From the NCBI RefSeq assembly GCF_004770745.1, contig NZ_RQGD01000009.1, forward strand, positions 15,606 through 79,605: a stretch of 64,000 nt of DNA. Reading direction: 5' to 3'. The DNA comes from Leptospira ognonensis. GTDB lineage: Bacteria > Spirochaetota > Leptospiria > Leptospirales > Leptospiraceae. Below, in pieces: positions 1-9,542 of the stretch. Numbering within the stretch: the stretch's first letter is position 1; each line of letters starts with the position of its first letter. The position numbers were made by a program, and so were the translations under genes. The notes beneath the pieces were generated by a model. It did not search any database, was not told the DNA's origin, and was given only the letters and a program-made list of their open reading frames with translations.

Positions 1-652
1 CGTTTTTTTCTTTCCGCAGTTTCACGGAATTGGGATCAAATGCGAGAGTACCACTTGCGAGTGTTGCATTCACGACATTACTTTGATCCGCACCTCCAGC
101 AGCTGTTTGAAATCTAAAATCTGCATCTGTATTAGATCTGTCAACTAACGGATTCATTACGGTAAGACCAAATTTAAAGGCTTTTGGTAAACCCAAAAGT
201 TCAATACTCGTGGACATAAAATAAGCTTCGTATGTATCCTTATAGGCAGTCTTATTTCGTCTTGCTTGGCGTTCTCCGAATAGATCCGAACCTTGAAATG
301 CTCCGTCGTTAGAAACAGATTGAGATAATAAAAAAGAATCCTGCGGGACTGCACTTTTTTCGGTTGGATTTTTCATCGCACCCGTAGGTATACTTTCATC
401 CAGCGTCAGTTCGAGAGTAGGCTCACCAGGATCAGAGACAATTTTTAAAACCTTGTCTTTTTTGATGCGTGTATAGATGCCATTTTCATCTACGAATTCG
501 ATATCGAGTTCTGTACTCCTTTCAATTGATACTTTTTCAAAAGACTTTCCGGTTTTTGTAATTACAGTAACAGAAAAAAGAGCTGAATTCGTTAGAAGCA
601 GAAAGAAAGCTCCGATGAGAAACCGAACCAGTTTGGGAATCATTACCATCAT
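1..652 (-). CDS. Secreted protein of unknown function, 5' part (runs off the left edge)
   Basis: An open frame on the minus strand runs from an ATG at 652 to the window edge without a stop (about 217 codons). The N-terminus is a clear signal peptide: a short basic start, then a hydrophobic run ending around NSALFSVTV. A segment of about 40 residues follows (KTGKSFEKVSIERSTEL, then DENGIYTRIKKDKVLKI) that looks like a small beta-rich domain. After a low-complexity linker comes a region with ELLGLPKAFKFGLTVMNPL, which could be the start of an outer-membrane barrel. In-frame ATGs also occur at 649 and 643; an AAAGGG lies just upstream and fits the 643 start at least as well. I do not recognise the family. 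It is divergent from truB. The C-terminus lies outside the window. Confidence 0.7.
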   Translation of the reverse strand, partial: MMVMIPKLVRFLIGAFFLLLTNSALFSVTVITKTGKSFEKVSIERSTELDIEFVDENGIYTRIKKDKVLKIVSDPGEPTLELTLDESIPTGAMKNPTEKSAVPQDSFLLSQSVSNDGAFQGSDLFGERQARRNKTAYKDTYEAYFMSTSIELLGLPKAFKFGLTVMNPLVDRSNTDADFRFQTAAGGADQSNVVNATLASGTLAFDPNSVKLRKEKN

Positions 653-717
653 TACCCTTTAGACAGTTTTTTTGGCAAGTTGCATTGGGCAATTGTGGGG
701 AATGCGATTTCTTAAGG

Positions 718-746
718 TTGCTTTTTTGGCTTTCAAATTCTAGCAT
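718..746 (+). promoter_or_regulatory. Possible sigma70-type promoter for truB-rpsO-pnp
   Basis: TTGCTT at 718-723 and TAGCAT at 741-746 are separated by 17 bp, about 23 bp upstream of the truB ATG. The match to TTGACA/TATAAT is only partial, so this is a weak inference from spacing and position in the divergent gap. Confidence 0.3.
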
Positions 747-768
747 TCTTTTATACTCAATCGACTGT

Positions 769-1707
769 ATGCCCTCACAAAAGCCCAGCTCAGGATATCT
801 GTTTGTCAATAAAACACCCGGACTCACTTCTTCGGATGTGGTCATTCGTTTGAAGAAGAAATTTCATTTAGATTCCATCGGGCATACAGGAACTTTGGAC
901 CGGTTTGCCGAAGGTTTACTCATACTCCCATTTGGTGATTATACCGCCTTTTCTCAGTTATTCCTTGGAGAAGACAAGACCTATTATGCAGAAGTAGAGC
1001 TGGGAAAAAAAACGGATTCGGGAGACCTCGATGGAGTAGTGAGTGAGAAGTGGACAGAAGAGCAAACTAGCAATCGGAAAAAAGAACTCCACTGGTCGGC
1101 ACAATTTTTGGTTCAGGAACTTGCAGAGCTTTTAGGCTGGAAAGTCCAAAAAGCTCCAAAGATCTCCGCGTTAAAAGTCGACGGAAAACGCCAATCTGAC
1201 CAAGTGCGTAGCGGTAAGGATGTAAAGGAAAAAGAAAGACCGATACGCATCGAGAGGGTTTGGGATGTGAGTTTCAGCGAAGATCGGTTTTGCTTCCGCA
1301 TCCATGTCAGCTCGGGCACGTACATTCGAAAAATCGTTCTCGATTTGGCAGAAAAATGGGGACTGCCGCTGGTCTTAACCAGACTTGTCCGAGAATCGAT
1401 AGGAAAGTGGACCCTTCTCGGTGCAAAGACGTATATGGAAACAGAGATCCAGGATGCAAAGAGATGGCAGGATGTGCTTGTACTTCCCGCCAGGCGGGTG
1501 AACGCTGATGAGAAAAAGGCAGTGATCCATGGAGGGTATGTTTGGGATAAGCTGCCGAAAGCCGATGAAACAGGGTTTTACTTTTTGGAAGAAGGAACAG
1601 ACGAAATCGTTGCTTGGTGTGTCTACCAGGGTAGGTCGTCTCATTTGCCTTACCGGTACAGCAAAGTATTTTTTAATCCTACCGCAAAAATTATGTTTTC
1701 TATTTGA
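769..1707 (+). CDS. truB: tRNA pseudouridine(55) synthase TruB
   Basis: TruB isomerises U55 to pseudouridine in the T-loop of tRNAs. The protein (312 aa from the ATG at 769) opens with the family's [17 protein letters not shown] and has the catalytic motif [14 protein letters not shown] with the nucleophile Asp44. [14 protein letters not shown], the conserved second motif, is near the middle. The tail after about residue 245 is a short C-terminal domain. An in-frame ATG at 685 would add 28 residues with no family support, so I place the start at 769, although no good ribosome-binding site precedes it. rpsO begins 25 bp downstream and pnp follows, the common bacterial order truB-rpsO-pnp. Confidence 0.93.
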   Translation: MPSQKPSSGYLFVNKTPGLTSSDVVIRLKKKFHLDSIGHTGTLDRFAEGLLILPFGDYTAFSQLFLGEDKTYYAEVELGKKTDSGDLDGVVSEKWTEEQTSNRKKELHWSAQFLVQELAELLGWKVQKAPKISALKVDGKRQSDQVRSGKDVKEKERPIRIERVWDVSFSEDRFCFRIHVSSGTYIRKIVLDLAEKWGLPLVLTRLVRESIGKWTLLGAKTYMETEIQDAKRWQDVLVLPARRVNADEKKAVIHGGYVWDKLPKADETGFYFLEEGTDEIVAWCVYQGRSSHLPYRYSKVFFNPTAKIMFSI

Positions 1708-1732
1708 AGCCTTCACAGATTTTGGAAGAAAT

Positions 1733-1999
1733 ATGGTCACAAAAGAACAAAAACAGCAGATCATTGCTACTTACGGTAGCAAGCCAAACGATACTGGATC
1801 TGCAGAAGTACAAATTGCTATCCTTGACACTCGCATCAAGGACCTTACTGAACATTTTAAAGTCAATAAAAAAGATTTCCATTCTCGCAGAGGTCTCATA
1901 GCGCTTGTTAACGCAAGGAAACGTATGCTTGAGTATCTTAAAAAAAGTAATATCGACAGTTATAGAAAGCTAATAGAAAAACTCGGTCTTAGGAAGTAA
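1733..1999 (+). CDS. rpsO: 30S ribosomal protein S15
   Basis: This 88-residue protein is the normal length for S15, which binds 16S rRNA helices and helps assemble the 30S platform. It starts [10 protein letters not shown] and contains the conserved [28 protein letters not shown] and [12 protein letters not shown] segments. The ATG at 1733 is preceded by GGAAGAA. pnp starts 5 bp after the stop, the classic rpsO-pnp pair. In many bacteria S15 represses its own mRNA through a leader structure; I did not find a convincing one in the 25-bp gap, which is too short unless the structure lies inside truB. Confidence 0.97.
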   Translation: MVTKEQKQQIIATYGSKPNDTGSAEVQIAILDTRIKDLTEHFKVNKKDFHSRRGLIALVNARKRMLEYLKKSNIDSYRKLIEKLGLRK

Positions 2000-2004
2000 C
2001 TCCT

Positions 2005-4095
2005 ATGGCTACAGAGTTTACTGGTTCTTGGGGTAGAGATTCTATCACCATCGAAACAGGCAAGTGGGCGAAACAAGCCCACGGTTCTGTTGTCTATAAG
2101 ACGGGGAACCTTGTTCTCCTAGCAACTGTTTGCGCTACAGATGAACCGAAAGAAGGACAAGACTTCTTTCCTCTTACCTGTGAATACTCTGAGAAAATGT
2201 ATTCTGTTGGTCGTTTCCCAGGTGGATACTTCAAACGTGAATCCAAACCTCCAGAACACGAAGTTCTACTCTCTCGTATCATCGATAGACCCATTCGCCC
2301 TATGTTTCCAGAAGGTTACTTCTCGGAAGTTCAGCTCATGGTACAAGTTTTATCTGCGGATAAACAAGTCTCTGTTGCTGGTCACGCTATCAGTGCAGCT
2401 TCTGCCGCTCTAGCAGTGTCTCCGATTCCATTTGCAGGCCCAATTGCAGGGGCACGCATCGGACGTATTGGTTCCGAATTCATTCTCAATCCGACAAACG
2501 AAGAAATGACGAGATCAGACTTAGATCTCATTGTTGCGGGAACCAAAGATGCGATCGTGATGATCGAAGGTGAAGCCTCTGAAATCTCGAAAGACGATAT
2601 GATGGCCGCTCTTCGTTTTGCTCAGGATGCTTTAAAAGTTGCGGTTGAGATGCAAGAAGCTCTTGCGGCAAAACATGGTATGCCCAAAAAACAAGTCGTT
2701 TTGAAGGCTCCTGACAAAGATCTTCATGCAAAAATCCGAGAGTTTGCTTTCAGTAGGTTGACGGCTGCGAATAAAAATGCGGACAAAGCGAAACGAAATG
2801 AAGACATCAAACTCATTAATAGTGAAACCGTAGCACATTTTAAAGAGTTACTGGCACCTGTTGATAAAACAAAAGACATCAAACATTACTTACACGAATT
2901 GGAATATGAAGTCGTCCGTGAACTTGTACTTGGTGAAGGCATTCGTTTTGATGGGCGTAAAACCGATGAAATCCGTCAAATTTCTTGTGAGATTGACGTG
3001 CTTCCTGGTCCTCACGGATCTGCGGTTTTCACACGTGGCCAAACTCAAAGTTTAGGTGTTATGACTCTGGGAACCACAAATGATAACCAGCGTTATGAGA
3101 CACTCGAAGGCCAAAAAGAAAAGAACTTCATGTTGCATTATAATTTTCCCGCATTTTCTGTGGGGGAAGTCAGACGGAATTCAGGTCCTGGCCGTCGTGA
3201 GATTGGACATGGTAACTTAGCGGAAAGAGCGATCAAAAAGGTACTCCCGTCACAGACAGAATTTCCTTATGTGATCAGGCTCGTTTCCGAAATCTTAGAA
3301 TCTAACGGCTCATCTTCTATGGCATCTGTTTGTTCGGGCACTCTGGCACTTATGGCAGGCGGTGTTCCGATCAAGGCTCCTGTTTCTGGGATTGCCATGG
3401 GTCTTTTCAGTGATGAAAAGGGTAGGTTTGCAGTTCTTTCTGACATCGCAGGAATCGAAGATCACTTTGGTGATATGGACTTTAAACTCGCAGGGACCAA
3501 AAAAGGCATCACAGCTTTCCAAATGGATCTAAAAGTCAACGGTCTTGGTTTAGAAGTTTTACAAAAAGCCATCGAACAGGCGCAAGTCGGCAGGGACCAC
3601 ATCCTTGGAGAAATGAACAAAGCCATTTCTTCTGTGAAGGGTGACCTTTCTGCTACGGCTCCACGGATCACACAAAAACAAATTCCAAAAGATCGGATTG
3701 GCGAGCTCATTGGTCCTGGCGGTAAAATGATCCGCGCCATCACAGAACAATCTGGTGCTGAAATTTCTGTGGATGACACAGGTAAGGTGACGATTGCCTC
3801 TCCAAGTGAAGAATCCAAACAAAAAGCCATTGCCATGATTGATGGAATCTTTGAAGAAATCGAGATCGGTCGGGTCTATGATGGCGTTGTCAAACGCATT
3901 GCTGATTTTGGAGCTTTCGTTGAGATTTTGCCAGGGAAAGAAGGCCTTTGCCATATCTCCAAACTCGACGTGAAACGTGTCCAATCTGTAAGAGACGTGG
4001 TGACAGAAGGCCAAAAGGTCCAAGTCAAAGTGATTTCCGTAGATAAAACGGGAAAGATTGATCTATCCAGAAAAGACGTCCTTACTGACAATTAA
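2005..4095 (+). CDS. pnp: Polynucleotide phosphorylase (PNPase)
   Basis: PNPase is a trimeric 3'-5' phosphorolytic exoribonuclease of the RNA degradosome. The 696-residue protein has the full layout: a first RNase PH-like core (about 10-220), an alpha-helical linker, a catalytic second RNase PH core (about 305-535, with [16 protein letters not shown] and [16 protein letters not shown]), a KH domain (about 550-610, [14 protein letters not shown]) and an S1 domain (about 620-690, [20 protein letters not shown]). The ribosome-binding site, AGGAAG, lies in the last codons of rpsO. Length and motifs look intact. Confidence 0.97.
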   Translation: MATEFTGSWGRDSITIETGKWAKQAHGSVVYKTGNLVLLATVCATDEPKEGQDFFPLTCEYSEKMYSVGRFPGGYFKRESKPPEHEVLLSRIIDRPIRPMFPEGYFSEVQLMVQVLSADKQVSVAGHAISAASAALAVSPIPFAGPIAGARIGRIGSEFILNPTNEEMTRSDLDLIVAGTKDAIVMIEGEASEISKDDMMAALRFAQDALKVAVEMQEALAAKHGMPKKQVVLKAPDKDLHAKIREFAFSRLTAANKNADKAKRNEDIKLINSETVAHFKELLAPVDKTKDIKHYLHELEYEVVRELVLGEGIRFDGRKTDEIRQISCEIDVLPGPHGSAVFTRGQTQSLGVMTLGTTNDNQRYETLEGQKEKNFMLHYNFPAFSVGEVRRNSGPGRREIGHGNLAERAIKKVLPSQTEFPYVIRLVSEILESNGSSSMASVCSGTLALMAGGVPIKAPVSGIAMGLFSDEKGRFAVLSDIAGIEDHFGDMDFKLAGTKKGITAFQMDLKVNGLGLEVLQKAIEQAQVGRDHILGEMNKAISSVKGDLSATAPRITQKQIPKDRIGELIGPGGKMIRAITEQSGAEISVDDTGKVTIASPSEESKQKAIAMIDGIFEEIEIGRVYDGVVKRIADFGAFVEILPGKEGLCHISKLDVKRVQSVRDVVTEGQKVQVKVISVDKTGKIDLSRKDVLTDN

Positions 4096-4102
4096 GACAT
4101 TA

Positions 4103-4134
4103 CCCTCGGGACCTAATGGGTTCAGAGGGGAGGT
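4103..4134 (+). promoter_or_regulatory. Possible structure covering the ribosome-binding site of the M16 gene
   Basis: CCCTC at 4103-4107 is complementary to GAGGG at 4125-4129, which overlaps the start of the strong site GGGGAGGT (4127-4134) in front of the TTG start at 4143. The pairing is only 5 bp with a 17-nt loop, so any translational effect is speculative. Confidence 0.25.
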
Positions 4135-4142
4135 AGAGCTCT

Positions 4143-5420
4143 TTGCCATCTGATGAATTCAAACGTATTGTCCTTGCAAACGGACTCACCATCTTATTCC
4201 AACCTATGAAACATGCTGCCTCTATGGCAGTAGGTTTGTTTTTAAAAGAAGGATCACTTGCTGAATCTAACCGTGAGCTAGGATATTTCCACTTCCTTGA
4301 GCATATGCTCTTTAAAGACTCGGAAACAAGAACCTCCAAGGAAATAGCATCCGAAATCGAAAGAGTTGGCGGAGTGCTCAATGGTTCTACCAGTAGAGAG
4401 TATACACAGTATTATGTAGTAGCTATTAAAGACAAGGCAGAGCTTGCCTTTGACATCCTATCTGATATGATCTTTCGTCCTCTTTTTCGTGAGGAAGACA
4501 TCAAAATCGAAAAGGGTGTGGTCATCGAGGAGATGCGATCGTATGAAGATGCACCCGATGATTTTGTTTACGATTATTATTTTAGAAATATTTTCAAAAA
4601 ATCGCCTTACGGTCGTGATATCATCGGCACCAAGGAATCGGTAACAGGTATTACACGAAAGTCGATCCGAAAATTTTACGAAAAACACTATTTCCCTGCA
4701 AATATGGTTTTATCGGTCTCAGGAAATTTGAAATGGGAAGAAGTGATCAAACTTGCAGAGAAGTATTTTTTCTTTGAGAATCCTAAAGGCAAAGTCAGCA
4801 GTCCTGTCGTCATCAAAGCTCCTAAAAAAAGTTTTACGAAACATTTAGAAAAAAGGAAAATCGAGCAGTTTAATGTCATGCTCGGTGCGAGCGGAGTTCC
4901 GCGTGACTTCCGTTCGGTGACAGTAATTCAATTGCTCTCAACAATCCTTGGTGGGGGAATGGCTTCTAGGCTTTTCCAAAACATACGTGAAAAAGAGGGT
5001 CTTTGTTATTCTATCTATTGTTTTCCTTCCTTCTATCGCACGACAGGCCTTTTTTCCATTTCCTGCGCCACCTCTCGCGAAAAAGCCAATCGGTGTATCA
5101 CTCTGGTCCTAGAAGAACTCCGTGCCATAGTTCGTGACGGTTTTCTAGCAAAAGAGCTCGAAGACGCCAAGTCAAATCAGTTAGGTGGGATGGCAATTGG
5201 CTATGAATTGCCGGAAAATCGCATGAACAACATCGGCCTCCAAGACATTTACTTTGGTAAATACTACCCCTTGCAAGCGCGTATGGATGCCCTCAAAAGT
5301 GTGACTCTTCCTGAACTGAATGCCATGGCAAAAAAGATCTTTAGCGTTCCCAACCTACATCTTTCTTGTGTAGGCGATATGAAGGACTCCGAATTTCAAA
5401 AAATTCCGACGAAACTATGA
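4143..5420 (+). CDS. M16-family zinc metallopeptidase (processing-peptidase-like)
   Basis: This is a single-chain M16 peptidase of 425 residues, the size of bacterial PqqL/YmxG-type or mitochondrial processing peptidase beta-like proteins. The inverted zinc motif HFLEHMLF gives His50, Glu53 and His54, and the downstream acidic segment (GVVIEEMRSYED, about 120-130) supplies the third ligand. The second half carries the usual LSTILGGGMASRLFQNIREKEGL segment. The start is TTG, chosen because GGGGAGGT lies 8 bp upstream and the family sequence FKRIVLANGLTILF begins right after it. The stop overlaps the dut start as ATGA. pnp, M16 peptidase and dut are neighbours in many bacteria. The substrate is unknown. 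Confidence 0.88.
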   Translation: MPSDEFKRIVLANGLTILFQPMKHAASMAVGLFLKEGSLAESNRELGYFHFLEHMLFKDSETRTSKEIASEIERVGGVLNGSTSREYTQYYVVAIKDKAELAFDILSDMIFRPLFREEDIKIEKGVVIEEMRSYEDAPDDFVYDYYFRNIFKKSPYGRDIIGTKESVTGITRKSIRKFYEKHYFPANMVLSVSGNLKWEEVIKLAEKYFFFENPKGKVSSPVVIKAPKKSFTKHLEKRKIEQFNVMLGASGVPRDFRSVTVIQLLSTILGGGMASRLFQNIREKEGLCYSIYCFPSFYRTTGLFSISCATSREKANRCITLVLEELRAIVRDGFLAKELEDAKSNQLGGMAIGYELPENRMNNIGLQDIYFGKYYPLQARMDALKSVTLPELNAMAKKIFSVPNLHLSCVGDMKDSEFQKIPTKL

Positions 5421-5854
5421 TCCAGGTCCAAATCCAGAAGACGCGGGAGGGCGCTGAGCTCCCCGAGAGAAAGACGAATGGGGCCGCCGGCTACGACCTT
5501 TCTGCCTGTCTAGAGGCAGACCTCATCCTACCCTTGGGAAAAGTTACTTTTGTTCCGACGGGGCTTTCCTTGGCGATTCCTTTGGGATTTGAAGGACAAA
5601 TTCGGCCTAGGTCTGGCTTTTCTACCAAACACAGGATTCTCATGCCAAATGCGCCGGGGACCATCGACTCTGATTACAGGGGGGAGATCCTTGTGCCGCT
5701 TCTCAATTTAGGAGAAGAGGATTTTGTTCTGAGTCATGGAACCCGCATTGCCCAAATCCTCATCAAACGCTACGAGGTCGTAAATTTCCAACTCGTTGAC
5801 GTCCTGGATGAAACGGAGCGAGGAAGTGGTGGATTTGGGAGCACCGGGAAATAA
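5417..5854 (+). CDS. dut: dUTP diphosphatase
   Basis: dUTPase hydrolyses dUTP to dUMP and pyrophosphate, keeping uracil out of DNA and supplying dUMP for dTMP synthesis. The 145-residue protein has all five trimeric-dUTPase motifs in order: GAAGYDLSA, RPRSGFSTKH, GTIDSDYRGEI, RIAQILIKRYE and the C-terminal RGSGGFGSTGK arm that closes the active site. The ATG at 5417 overlaps the TGA of the M16 gene (ATGA), which implies translational coupling. A longer in-frame start at 5366 lies inside the M16 gene and is not needed. Confidence 0.96.
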   Translation: MIQVQIQKTREGAELPERKTNGAAGYDLSACLEADLILPLGKVTFVPTGLSLAIPLGFEGQIRPRSGFSTKHRILMPNAPGTIDSDYRGEILVPLLNLGEEDFVLSHGTRIAQILIKRYEVVNFQLVDVLDETERGSGGFGSTGK

Positions 5855-5927
5855 GACATAAAACAGAAAAAAGACACTTCAGCACTTTTTAAATCTAACC
5901 GATAGGTTTCAAAAGAGGTGCATTTAT

Positions 5928-6725
5928 ATGATGAGGTCACTTTGGACCGGCGCTACCGGAATGATTGCTCAGCAATTTCATATTGATACAGTTGCCAACA
6001 ACCTAGCAAACGTAAATACAACAGGTTTCAAAAAGAACCGTGTCGATTTCGAAGATTTGGTATACCAACACCAAGTCCTTGCGGGCACACCTGCATCCTC
6101 TGTTTCTGAAATTCCAACCGGAGTCAACGTGGGTCATGGGGTTAAAACTGCCGCCACACAGAAGTTATTCGAAATCGGATCTTTTCAAGCCACTGGAAAT
6201 AAATTAGACCTAGCGCTTACTGGTGAAATGGGATTTTTCAAAATCCAAATGCCTGATGGCACTTTCTCCTATAGCAGGGATGGATCTTTTAAAATCGATT
6301 CCAACCAGCAAGTGGTAACCTCCAATGGATATCTTTTAGAACCACCAATCATCCTCCCTGAAAATGCGATATTAAATACGCTTATGGTTGCCGAAGAAGG
6401 CGAAGTCACAGTAAAGATTGGTAATGACATCCGACCTACGACGATTGGACAGATCGAACTTTATCGTTTTGTGAACCCGGCTGGACTTCAGGCAGTGGGG
6501 AAAAACTTATTTCGTGAGACAGTGGCCTCCGGACCCGAGATTCCAGGAATGCCTGGACAAGAAGGTTATGGTGGGGTTTTGCAAGGTTTCTTAGAAATGA
6601 GTAACGTAAAGATCGTAGAGGAAATGGTAAATATGATCGTTGCCCAAAGAGCTTACGAATCAAATTCAAAAACGATCCAAACCTCAGATAACATGCTATC
6701 GACGGCGATTGGGTTAAAACGTTAA
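5928..6725 (+). CDS. flgG: Flagellar distal rod protein FlgG
   Basis: FlgG forms the distal rod of the flagellar axle; in spirochaetes this lies in the periplasm. The 265-residue protein has the N-terminal rod signature (SLWTGATGMIAQQ, then TVANNLANVNTTGFKKNRVDF), the central FSYSRDGSFKID segment, and the C-terminal helix (LQGFLEMSNVKIVEEMVNMI, AQRAYESNSKTIQTSD) typical of FlgG. AGAGGTG lies 9 bp before the ATG. It heads a tight five-gene run with flgA, flgH, flgI and flgJ. The 73-bp gap from dut contains an ACCGATAG octamer resembling a sigma28 -10 box but no matching -35. Confidence 0.95.
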   Translation: MMRSLWTGATGMIAQQFHIDTVANNLANVNTTGFKKNRVDFEDLVYQHQVLAGTPASSVSEIPTGVNVGHGVKTAATQKLFEIGSFQATGNKLDLALTGEMGFFKIQMPDGTFSYSRDGSFKIDSNQQVVTSNGYLLEPPIILPENAILNTLMVAEEGEVTVKIGNDIRPTTIGQIELYRFVNPAGLQAVGKNLFRETVASGPEIPGMPGQEGYGGVLQGFLEMSNVKIVEEMVNMIVAQRAYESNSKTIQTSDNMLSTAIGLKR

Positions 6726-6753
6726 TTCGGGGATATTAGATTAACTTAAAAAA

Positions 6754-7689
6754 ATGAAAGCACTTGCACTCCTACTCATTATGTTTGTTTCGATCCCGTA
6801 TGATGCGGAACAAAACCAAAAAGGAATCTCACTCTATTTGAAACCTCGCGCAGTTTTGAAGTCGGGAGAGGTGAGAGCAAGTGACATTCTAAATTGGAAA
6901 TCAAACACGGATCCGATTTTATATTCCGACTTAAAATCTCCTATGGTTGTAAGTGCCATTGAGATTGCAGAGCGCCTTTTAGAGGTAACCAAAAAATCTG
7001 GCGGGGACGATGCAACATATGAAATTGGTGGTACCACTTCTAATATCGTCCCTCTGACTTCTGTTTGGGGAAAAGAAAAACTCGAAAACTTTTTACGTAA
7101 CGAACTCGGCAAAAATATCTATTTTACTCCTGAGAATTTTAAAATCTACTACGAAGGTCCCGGTGTCGCATTACCAGAAAAGAATGTAACCTTTGTTTGG
7201 AGAAAATTTGGTCAGAATATCCACGGCGGGAAACGAATTTTTCCTTTAGATGTAATGTACGAAGATAAACTCATTTACTCGACACCTGTGAGTTTTATCA
7301 TCGAAGAAAAAAAAGAAGCCTGGTTTACGAAACGAAATATTGAACCAAAGGAAATTTTACAATCTTATGATATAGAAAAACGTTCTTTTTTCACCTCTGA
7401 TCACAATACGGAATACGACCTGGAAAATCCTGTTGGAAAAACGGCACTCAATGCAATTCCAGAAGGAATGCCATTGCAGAGAAAACAAACTAGAAGGTTG
7501 CATCTTGTCGAACGCGGGAGTGAAGTAAGTCTTATCTATACATCTGGTAACATCATGGTGAAGGTAAGAACCCGTGCTCTTGTATCGGGCAATGAAGGTG
7601 AAATGATAGATCTACTCAATCTATCTTCCAATAAAAAATTAAAAGGAAAAATCCAATCAGCAGGCATATGTTTGCTAGGTGGTGTATAA
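6754..7689 (+). CDS. flgA: FlgA-like flagellar P-ring assembly chaperone
   Basis: FlgA is the periplasmic chaperone for FlgI polymerisation. The 311-residue protein has an N-terminal signal (KALALLLIMFVSIPYDA) and a C-terminal SAF-like region (about 185-311: WFTKRNIEPKEILQSYDIEKR, NPVGKTALNAIPEGMPL, VERGSEVSLIYTSGNIMVKV, ending KGKIQSAGICLLGGV). The overall divergence is high, so the name rests on the SAF region plus position between flgG and flgH. It is longer than enteric FlgA (about 220 aa), with extra N-terminal domain sequence. flgH starts at the base after its stop codon. Confidence 0.85.
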   Translation: MKALALLLIMFVSIPYDAEQNQKGISLYLKPRAVLKSGEVRASDILNWKSNTDPILYSDLKSPMVVSAIEIAERLLEVTKKSGGDDATYEIGGTTSNIVPLTSVWGKEKLENFLRNELGKNIYFTPENFKIYYEGPGVALPEKNVTFVWRKFGQNIHGGKRIFPLDVMYEDKLIYSTPVSFIIEEKKEAWFTKRNIEPKEILQSYDIEKRSFFTSDHNTEYDLENPVGKTALNAIPEGMPLQRKQTRRLHLVERGSEVSLIYTSGNIMVKVRTRALVSGNEGEMIDLLNLSSNKKLKGKIQSAGICLLGGV

Positions 7690-8427
7690 ATGATCGGATT
7701 CCTTAGATACTTTTTTCGGATTAAGCTTTCTTTTCTAATTCTTGCAAGTCTTGTTACGTTTTTCCCAGATCTATTTGATGGATTTCGTTTAAAAAAGACA
7801 TCGGATCATAGTTCTAACTTATCAGCCGAATCACTTTGGCGAGATAAGGATCCCTATTCCTATCCGCGAGTTGTTTCTCCAGGCACAGTCGTGAAGGTAA
7901 TTCTCAAATCAAGTTTGAAAATTGAATATGAGTCAGAATATAAAGCGACCTTCGAGAATGATATTCGCACAGTACCTGACAAAAAAATAATTTCAGATCT
8001 TCCGAGTTTCACGACCAATAATACGTATATGCGATCCAAAGTCGGAAAATCCAAGACAAACGGTAAAATTTTAGGAACGATGGCAGTTATTGTGACTAGT
8101 ATTGATCCAGGATCTGGAAACTTGGAACTAGAGGGGTCGAAGACTTACTCTTATGGTGAAGAGCGCATTAATCTACGTTTGTCGGGAACCATCTCTCCTG
8201 GTGACTTAGACAAAAATAAGAATATTTCCAGTGATAGTGTGGCCAATTTGAGAGTGGAATTCCAGGGAACACTCAGCCCGAAAGAGCTATCGGATCCAAA
8301 TGTTCAATTGAAAACAATCACTAATCCCGACGGAACCGTAACAAGAAAAGCAGAACTTTCTGATACAGAAAAGCAGGAATTGATCATGAAGAACATAAAA
8401 CGAGTTCTAGGTGAGAGCAACCAATGA
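7690..8427 (+). CDS. flgH: FlgH-like flagellar L-ring protein without a lipidation cysteine
   Basis: FlgH makes the outer-membrane L ring in externally flagellated bacteria, where it is a lipoprotein. This 245-residue version keeps the family core (SLWRDKDPYSYPRVVSPGTVVKVI, KILGTMAVIVTSIDPGSGNLELEG, EERINLRLSGTISPGDLD). It contains no cysteine at all, so it cannot be lipidated. The N-terminus is a hydrophobic helix (about 8-26) that could be a cleavable signal or an anchor. This fits a periplasmic flagellum that does not cross the outer membrane. The start directly abuts the flgA stop, and AGGTGG lies in the last flgA codons. The stop overlaps flgI (ATGA). Confidence 0.88.
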   Translation: MIGFLRYFFRIKLSFLILASLVTFFPDLFDGFRLKKTSDHSSNLSAESLWRDKDPYSYPRVVSPGTVVKVILKSSLKIEYESEYKATFENDIRTVPDKKIISDLPSFTTNNTYMRSKVGKSKTNGKILGTMAVIVTSIDPGSGNLELEGSKTYSYGEERINLRLSGTISPGDLDKNKNISSDSVANLRVEFQGTLSPKELSDPNVQLKTITNPDGTVTRKAELSDTEKQELIMKNIKRVLGESNQ

Positions 8428-9533
8428 AATTACTATACCACAATTTAAAGTCGTTTTGTGTTCTATTACTATTCTTTCTCATCTATTTGTTGCTATCTGC
8501 GGATGCAATCTTTGCCGTAGAAATCCGATTGAAAGATGTAGCCCGAATCAATGCCATCCGTGAAAACCAGGTCACTGGTTTTGGGCTCGTTGTTGGACTG
8601 AATGGAACCGGTGATACAAAAAATCCGCTTACCGAAGAAGCCTTACAGAATTATCTCTCAGGTCTTGGAGTAAATACCAAACGTTCCATGCGCGAAGCCA
8701 GAAATACGGCAAGTGTAATGATCTCTGCTAACGTACCTGTCAATTTAAAGGAAGGAGACAGAATTGATGTGCTGGTTTCCTCACTCGGAGATGCTCGTTC
8801 ACTGGAGGGTGGTGTACTACTCCAATCTCCCTTAAAGGCAGGGAATGGTGACACCATCGCCGTTGCCTCCGGTGTGATGGTGTTTGGTGGAAAGGATAAA
8901 AAGGGCAGAGGTTTATCTGAAAAGAAAGGCGGTTCCAATACAGGACTTATACCTGGTGGTGCCATTTTAGAGCGGGCACTTGTTAGTCCACCGATTGTAA
9001 AGTCGGTAAAGGTATCCTTACTTGAGCGTGATTATTCTACGTTAAATAGCATTGTCGAGGCAATTACGACAACATTGGGTGTGACTCCTGAAGTGGTTTC
9101 GGGAACAGAGATCTTGGTTCCCGTCCCGCAATCGTTGCCGGAGGGTGCGGAAGTGCAAAATGCTCCGAAGCTCGATTTAGCGTTTTTGGCAAAATTGGAA
9201 AATCTAACCATTACGCCTGAAGTGTCAGCGAGAGTGGTCATCAATGAAAGGACAGGTACCATTGTTATGGGTGCCAATATTGCCATTGATGAGGTGGCAA
9301 TTTCTCAAACCGGACTGACCATACAAGTTGCAAACAACAGTAAGATGAGGTATTTTTTTCCGATGCCTGAACAAGAAAAAGGAGAATCAGCCTTTGTTCT
9401 AAAGGAAGCGACACAAGTGTCCGATGTTGTAGATGCATTGAATAAAGTAGGGGCATCCACGAAAGATATTATCTCGATTTTGGAAGCCTTAAAAAAACAA
9501 GGCGCTTTAAGAGCTGAGCTCATCATTCAATAA
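8424..9533 (+). CDS. flgI: Flagellar P-ring protein FlgI
   Basis: FlgI is the periplasmic ring protein around the flagellar rod. The 369-residue protein has a long N-terminal signal (about 8-32, ending AIFAVEI) and the highly conserved family blocks RLKDVARINAIRENQVTGFG, VVGLNGTGDTK, EGDRIDVLVSSLGDARSLEG, TGLIPGGAILER and NERTGTIVMG. The C-terminus (DVVDALNKVGASTKDIISIL) is also typical. Its ATG overlaps the flgH stop, and AGGTGAG lies upstream inside flgH. Length and motifs are normal. Confidence 0.96.
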   Translation: MKLLYHNLKSFCVLLLFFLIYLLLSADAIFAVEIRLKDVARINAIRENQVTGFGLVVGLNGTGDTKNPLTEEALQNYLSGLGVNTKRSMREARNTASVMISANVPVNLKEGDRIDVLVSSLGDARSLEGGVLLQSPLKAGNGDTIAVASGVMVFGGKDKKGRGLSEKKGGSNTGLIPGGAILERALVSPPIVKSVKVSLLERDYSTLNSIVEAITTTLGVTPEVVSGTEILVPVPQSLPEGAEVQNAPKLDLAFLAKLENLTITPEVSARVVINERTGTIVMGANIAIDEVAISQTGLTIQVANNSKMRYFFPMPEQEKGESAFVLKEATQVSDVVDALNKVGASTKDIISILEALKKQGALRAELIIQ

Positions 9534-9542
9534 GGTAAAGAC

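Noticed and set aside
685..768. Longer TruB start at 685
   Set aside because: The extra 28 residues (rich in Cys, Leu and Ser) do not resemble TruB and would contain the candidate promoter.
5895..5915. Sigma28-type promoter before flgG (ACCGATAG resembling the -10 box)
   Set aside because: No TAAA-type -35 element lies at the required distance upstream, so the octamer alone is not enough.
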